A stretch of DNA of 7,440 nucleotides from Bacteroidales bacterium UBA1253 (lineage in GTDB: Bacteria; Bacteroidota; Bacteroidia; Bacteroidales; Paludibacteraceae): contig DBVX01000010.1 in the NCBI GenBank assembly GCA_002308815.1, positions 1,202-8,641 on the forward strand, written 5' to 3'. Shown piece after piece: positions 4,228 to 7,440 of the stretch (positions are counted from its first letter, which is position 1; every line of letters begins with the position of its first letter). Below the pieces are notes generated by a model. That model did not search any database, was not told the DNA's origin, and saw only the letters and a list, made by a program, of their open reading frames with translations. A program made the translations under genes and the position numbers.

Positions 4228-7185
4228 CTACAGTTCCGCGCCTTGGGCGGTGTAGACTTTGCCGTTGCGGTAGATGTAGAGTACGCCGTTCTCAATGAAC
4301 TTGCGGGGAGCCGTCTGGGGGGCGGTTTCCGTGTTATCAAGGGCGGTAGGCTCTTTCTTCTCGTACTGTGCTTGGACGCTGAGGTCGGAGGTGATGTTCG
4401 TCAGGGGTTTGCTCCAGCCTGTGAAGTCATAGCCTTCGCGTTCGGGTTCGGGTTTCCAACCTTCGGCAGTCTCACCTTCCGCCACTTTCTCGGTGCCAAG
4501 AATAGTGAGGTCCCAATCATAATACGTAACGGTGTACCATACCTTCGCCACCTCATACTGCGCCTGCACACTGAGGTCGGAGGTGATGTTCGTCAAGGGT
4601 TTGCTCCAGCCGGTGAAGTCATAACCTTCGCGTTCGGGTTCGGGTTTCCATCCTTCGGCAGTCTCACCTTCCGCTACTTTCTCGGTGCCAAGAATAGTAA
4701 GGTCCCAATCATAGTAGGTGACGGTGAAATACACTGTCGCGACTTCATACTGTGCCTGAACGCTGAGGTCGGAGGTGATGTTGGTCAGGGACTTGGACCA
4801 GCCGGTGAAGGTGTAGCCTTCGCGTGTGGGTTCCGGTTTCCAGCCTTCGGCATCGTGTCCCTCCTCCACTTTCTCGGTGCCAAGAATAGTAAGGTCCCAG
4901 TCGTAGTAGGTGACGGTGAAATATACTGTCACCACTTCTTCGTACAATGCCGTCACGGTCAAGTCGCTCTTCACAACATCAAACGCCTTGTCCCATCCGG
5001 TGAAGGTGTACCCCTCCCGCGTCGGGTCAACAGGTGCGGTAGCGGCACTGCCGTGTTCTACTTCCTCGCTCTTGAGTTCTTTCTCATCCCAGTCGATGAA
5101 GGTCACTGTGTAGGTATTGATGGCGTATTGCGCTTTGACTGTGAGGTCGGATGTGATGTTGTCAAATGCCTTGTCCCACGCAGTAAAATGATACCCGTCC
5201 ACGAAAGGCGCGTCCGGTGCGGTAGCCGACTTGCCGTACTCCACTTCTTCCGTCTTGAGTGTCTTATCCTCATTATCCACGAAGGTAACCGTGTACTTGT
5301 TTACCGTCTCGCTGTAAGTAGCCGTGTAGGTGGCAGCAGCTGTTGCAGCAACTATATCCGGTGTCCAGCCGTTGAAGGTGTAGGTGTATTGGGCTGTAGC
5401 CGGTTTGGCAGGTGTTTCGCCCGTGTAGGCAGGTGTGGCACCATCCTCAACCAGTCCGCTCTGCAACTCCGTGCCATCGTAATTGACAAACGTAACGGTG
5501 TATTTCTTTATGCTGCGGACAGGACGAATGGCATGACCTTGACAGCGAGGACCTTCATTATTCTTTGCTTTCGTATATCCAGCGAAAGAAAGCACATTAG
5601 CCGTGCTCGCGGATTCTCCCAGGTCGCCCGTCCAATAGTATCCTATACCGGCTGCGAGTGCATTAACATCCGTTCCGTATCTGTTTCCTGCAGCGGGAAG
5701 GAAGACCGCGCCTGCCGTTTCCATCTGTTCCCACTGCTCAAGCGTATAGACATTGGTGGTATAGTTCAACGGCGTCTTGGTGAAACTGAGTCCTGTGGGG
5801 CAGGTCCAGTCATCCGGCAACAGGATATAACCTTTGACATTGTTTACGAGGGCTTGTCCCTGCAAATCCGCCGCATCCGTGCGTGTATTCAGCAAGTAAT
5901 CCCATTCAGCGGCAGAGAGCAGTCGCCATTCAAACCCGCCATCATTGAGGAGCGTGTTATAGTGCAACCAATCGTAGTCTGTTCCTGCGATGGTCGTTGT
6001 AATCTCATTCGGCAGGGCATAAGGGGTGTTTGTCGTAGATGTCTCCCACGGTTTAGCCGCCACACCGCTGGTAGCAAAGCCAAAGAGGTCAATCCAGCCG
6101 CTATAGGTTGATGATGCGTTCGCATTTTTCGCTCCAATCATGTCGTATTGGTTGTTCGCCAAGCACCATTTGTCGGTTTTTGCTTTGTATTGCAGGTTCC
6201 CTTGTGCAAAGATTACATGTTCGTCGTCGGAAATGGAGAAGCGTCCTGTCAATGCTTTGACTACAGGTTCCGATTCCTTTGCTTTTTCGGCTTTCTGTGC
6301 GCGGATACGGTCAAGGAAATTCATTACCGCTTCGTGGGTGGCATTATCGGTCGGGAATTTACCCAATATGTCGTTGATCTTTAACTCGCAATCATCACCA
6401 AGTGGTTCTTTCAATATATTATATACATTCGTTACATCTTCTGTATTTATTAGCTGAGAACAATGGATCATAATGGTCGGTGCCCAATTTTTGGATGATG
6501 ACCAGGTTTCCGTCGTAAGCATTTTATAACACATCCTGTACCACTCGCCGGATGTTTCAAATATGTTCGGAAACCAAGCAGCATTATTAACATAATCCTT
6601 TTGTGCTGTTAAACAGCTAAAGTCAGCGACAGCATCTACGGCACTGCTTTTATCAAGGAAATTACCAACAGTCCCTTCTATATCCCAATCGTAAAATTCA
6701 TTCACGTTGCGCCTCGTGGTCATCAGTATCGCAGCAAAACTACCTAATCCGTAGCCGGAGAAGGCGATAAAAGAAGTGTCTATATCCCGTGGGAATTCGT
6801 CCATTCCTTCGCCATTATTGTGCAGGAAACGTATTACCGCCCTGGCGTCATGGAAAGGTGCAGGGAAATAACTACCCACGCCACCATTACGATTATTCGG
6901 GCAGACCACCGCATAGCCGCGCTGTAGGGCATACTCTAAAAACAAAGATGCTTCGTTATAGGCGGTTGTTTTATAGTTGTTATCTTGCCATGCATTTCCG
7001 CCTACATAGATGAGAACCGGATATGGTGCTTCGCCCGTTTCGGGATAATAGATATCCAATGCATACTTGTCATAGAAGCCAACAGACAACTTGGTTCCTT
7101 TCTCGTAGTCCCATGTCTGCTTTTCGTAAGCGAACGCGTTTACGGCAAAGAGTGCCGTCAGTAAAAAGAGGAAAAAGTTTTTCAT
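4228..7185 (-). CDS. Large secreted protein: degenerate alpha/beta-hydrolase, FGE/C-lectin-like domain, InlB-type repeats
   Basis: A 985-residue exported protein of unknown function. Residues 1-19 are a signal peptide (MKNFFLFLLTALFAVNAFA). Residues about 30-295 resemble the BD-FAE/esterase type of alpha/beta-hydrolase: YALDIYYP, an oxyanion-like VGGNAW (61-66) and FHDARAVIRFL (111-121). However, the nucleophile elbow reads GYGLG (144-148), with Gly146 in place of Ser, and the strand that normally carries the acid reads HCSQLINTED (241-250). Residues about 311-559 match the Bacteroidales FGE-like/C-type-lectin-fold domain (GRFSISDDEHVIFAQGNLQY, EWRLLSAAEWDYLLNTR, AVFLPAAGNRYG, YYWTG, final IRPVRS). 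Residues 561-943 hold six InlB B-type repeats. The end, KFIENGVLYIYRNGKVYTAQGAEL without its linker, resembles short C-terminal tails of secreted Bacteroidales proteins, perhaps sorting signals. It is a single-gene unit with its own promoter and terminator. A surface binding or adhesion role is inferred. Confidence 0.93.
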   Translation of the reverse strand: MKNFFLFLLTALFAVNAFAYEKQTWDYEKGTKLSVGFYDKYALDIYYPETGEAPYPVLIYVGGNAWQDNNYKTTAYNEASLFLEYALQRGYAVVCPNNRNGGVGSYFPAPFHDARAVIRFLHNNGEGMDEFPRDIDTSFIAFSGYGLGSFAAILMTTRRNVNEFYDWDIEGTVGNFLDKSSAVDAVADFSCLTAQKDYVNNAAWFPNIFETSGEWYRMCYKMLTTETWSSSKNWAPTIMIHCSQLINTEDVTNVYNILKEPLGDDCELKINDILGKFPTDNATHEAVMNFLDRIRAQKAEKAKESEPVVKALTGRFSISDDEHVIFAQGNLQYKAKTDKWCLANNQYDMIGAKNANASSTYSGWIDLFGFATSGVAAKPWETSTTNTPYALPNEITTTIAGTDYDWLHYNTLLNDGGFEWRLLSAAEWDYLLNTRTDAADLQGQALVNNVKGYILLPDDWTCPTGLSFTKTPLNYTTNVYTLEQWEQMETAGAVFLPAAGNRYGTDVNALAAGIGYYWTGDLGESASTANVLSFAGYTKAKNNEGPRCQGHAIRPVRSIKKYTVTFVNYDGTELQSGLVEDGATPAYTGETPAKPATAQYTYTFNGWTPDIVAATAAATYTATYSETVNKYTVTFVDNEDKTLKTEEVEYGKSATAPDAPFVDGYHFTAWDKAFDNITSDLTVKAQYAINTYTVTFIDWDEKELKSEEVEHGSAATAPVDPTREGYTFTGWDKAFDVVKSDLTVTALYEEVVTVYFTVTYYDWDLTILGTEKVEEGHDAEGWKPEPTREGYTFTGWSKSLTNITSDLSVQAQYEVATVYFTVTYYDWDLTILGTEKVAEGETAEGWKPEPEREGYDFTGWSKPLTNITSDLSVQAQYEVAKVWYTVTYYDWDLTILGTEKVAEGETAEGWKPEPEREGYDFTGWSKPLTNITSDLSVQAQYEKKEPTALDNTETAPQTAPRKFIENGVLYIYRNGKVYTAQGAEL
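4351..4926 (-). repeat. Three near-identical 192-bp tandem units (repeats 4-6)
   Basis: Units at 4735-4926, 4543-4734 and 4351-4542 are each exactly 64 codons. Units 5 and 6 share the same protein sequence from Thr-Val-Thr-Tyr-Tyr through Gln-Ala-Gln-Tyr-Glu, while their DNA differs at several mostly silent positions. Unit 4 differs from them at a few residues (EEGHD for AEGET, PTREGYT for PEREGYD, KSL for KPL). This points to stepwise tandem duplication. Confidence 0.9.
4351..5502 (-). repeat. Six tandem InlB B-type (Listeria-Bacteroides) repeats within the large secreted protein
   Basis: Repeat units of about 60-68 residues begin with Y-T-V-T-F/Y and contain a G-Y-x-F-T-G/A-W core and a closing D-L-x-V-x-A-x-Y. 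They start near residues 562, 631, 692, 754, 818 and 882. The family is a beta-grasp-like surface-protein repeat. Unit 1 is a divergent form (Y-T-F-N-G-W-T-P-D-I with an Ala/Thr-rich end); units 2 and 3 are intermediate; units 4-6 are nearly the same. They probably form a stalk or spacer projecting the N-terminal domains. Confidence 0.9.
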
Positions 7186-7202
7186 GATATTTGTGATTTC
7201 AT
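7182..7202 (-). other. Six-codon upstream reading frame overlapping the start of the large gene
   Basis: On the minus strand ATG at 7202-7200 begins Met-Lys-Ser-Gln-Ile-Ser and ends in TGA at 7184-7182, which overlaps the main start codon as ATGA. Such overlap would allow translational coupling. There is no ribosome-binding site to show it is translated, and chance is a reasonable explanation in this AT-rich leader. Confidence 0.3.
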
Positions 7203-7270
7203 GTTGGTGATTTTATGATTTCAAATTGCAAATTTCAAATTTGTTGGTTAGAGGGGTTGTTGTTGGTTTA

Positions 7271-7328
7271 CGGTATTCCGGTATATCGTGCTTTCGGTAT
7301 TCCGTCTTGTCGGGATTTCGGGATACCG
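7271..7328 (-). promoter_or_regulatory. 5' leader with repeated CGGTATTCCG elements and a hairpin
   Basis: In plus-strand terms CGGTATTCCG occurs twice (7271-7280 and 7295-7304), and CGGGATACCG at 7319-7328 is complementary to either copy with one mismatch. In the transcript this gives a 10-bp stem with one internal mismatch and a 14-nt loop, with two mutually exclusive partners. It lies between the predicted transcription start (near 7334) and the gene start at 7185, so it would be in the untranslated leader. No known riboswitch was recognised. Confidence 0.55.
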
Positions 7329-7339
7329 GTAATTGGCGG

Positions 7340-7372
7340 CAAAGGTACGCGATTTTTGCGGAAACACGCAAA
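7340..7372 (-). promoter_or_regulatory. Bacteroidetes-type promoter for the large secreted-protein gene
   Basis: On the minus strand TTTG at 7372-7369 (-33) is followed after 21 bp by TACCTTTG at 7347-7340, a perfect match to the -7 element TANNTTTG. Transcription would begin near 7334, giving a leader of about 150 nt before the ATG at 7185. This is the best promoter match on the minus strand in the window. Confidence 0.72.
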
Positions 7373-7377
7373 AATTA

Positions 7378-7415
7378 GTTGAAAGTTTATAGTTGAAAGT
7401 TGAAAGAAGTTGAAG
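7378..7415. repeat. Degenerate GTTGAAA heptad repeats
   Basis: GTTGAAA occurs at 7378-7384, 7392-7398 and 7399-7405, with GTTGAAG at 7409-7415; the first three copies are in 7-bp register. It resembles the ATTGAAA run at 1324-1353. The repeats lie just upstream of the promoter at 7340-7372. The rest of the stretch to 7440 shows no gene. Confidence 0.6.
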
Positions 7416-7440
7416 ATATACTGTCCAACAGCAAATGCAA

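Noticed and set aside
4132..6111. A 659-codon open frame on the plus strand antisense to the large secreted protein
   Set aside because: Its translation is periodic only where the opposite strand encodes the InlB repeats (EVGGDVRQGF-type echoes). It has no signal, domain or promoter, and it overlaps the terminator hairpin. It is the by-product of a repeat-rich, stop-poor antisense frame.
5505..6255. Active formylglycine-generating enzyme in the middle of the large protein
   Set aside because: The segment has the general fold motifs shared by FGE-like and lectin-like domains, but the paired catalytic cysteines of true FGE were not recognised. A binding domain is the safer reading.

Overview
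The window looks like chromosomal DNA from a member of the Bacteroidales (Bacteroides/Prevotella type). The starts lack Shine-Dalgarno sequences, and two promoters match the Bacteroidetes sigma pattern (TTTG, about 20 bp, TANNTTTG). The gene families are also typical of that group: an AAA_14/DUF4143 ATPase, and a secreted protein with InlB-type (Listeria-Bacteroides) repeats. The genus cannot be fixed from the sequence.

Layout: (1) Positions 1-2493, minus strand, hold a tripartite multidrug-efflux operon read right to left. A lipoprotein membrane-fusion protein (1393-2493) is followed after 70 bp by the first 440 codons of an RND inner-membrane pump (1-1322), which runs off the left edge; an outer-membrane channel gene would be expected beyond it. 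(2) Positions 2494-2897 are a divergent, AT-rich intergenic region with a long imperfect dyad, a 22-bp direct repeat with a 32-bp period and a good plus-strand promoter. (3) Positions 2898-4073, plus strand, are a solitary AAA_14/DUF4143 ATPase. (4) Positions 4074-4227 are a convergent intergenic gap with a strong hairpin terminator serving the minus strand. (5) Positions 4228-7185, minus strand, encode a 985-residue secreted protein: signal peptide, an alpha/beta-hydrolase-like domain without its nucleophile serine, an FGE/C-type-lectin-like domain, six InlB B-type repeats and a short Bacteroidales-type C-terminal tail. (6) Positions 7186-7440 are its leader and promoter, with a hairpin-forming 5' UTR and a tiny upstream reading frame.

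The three transcription units show no evident functional link. The efflux genes work together as one envelope-spanning pump. The ATPase stands alone, and the large secreted protein is probably an outer-surface or extracellular factor. The most unusual item is that large protein, whose apparently inactivated hydrolase is fused to a lectin-fold domain and to repeats of which the last three are near-identical. Long open frames antisense to it and to the RND gene are judged to be shadows.
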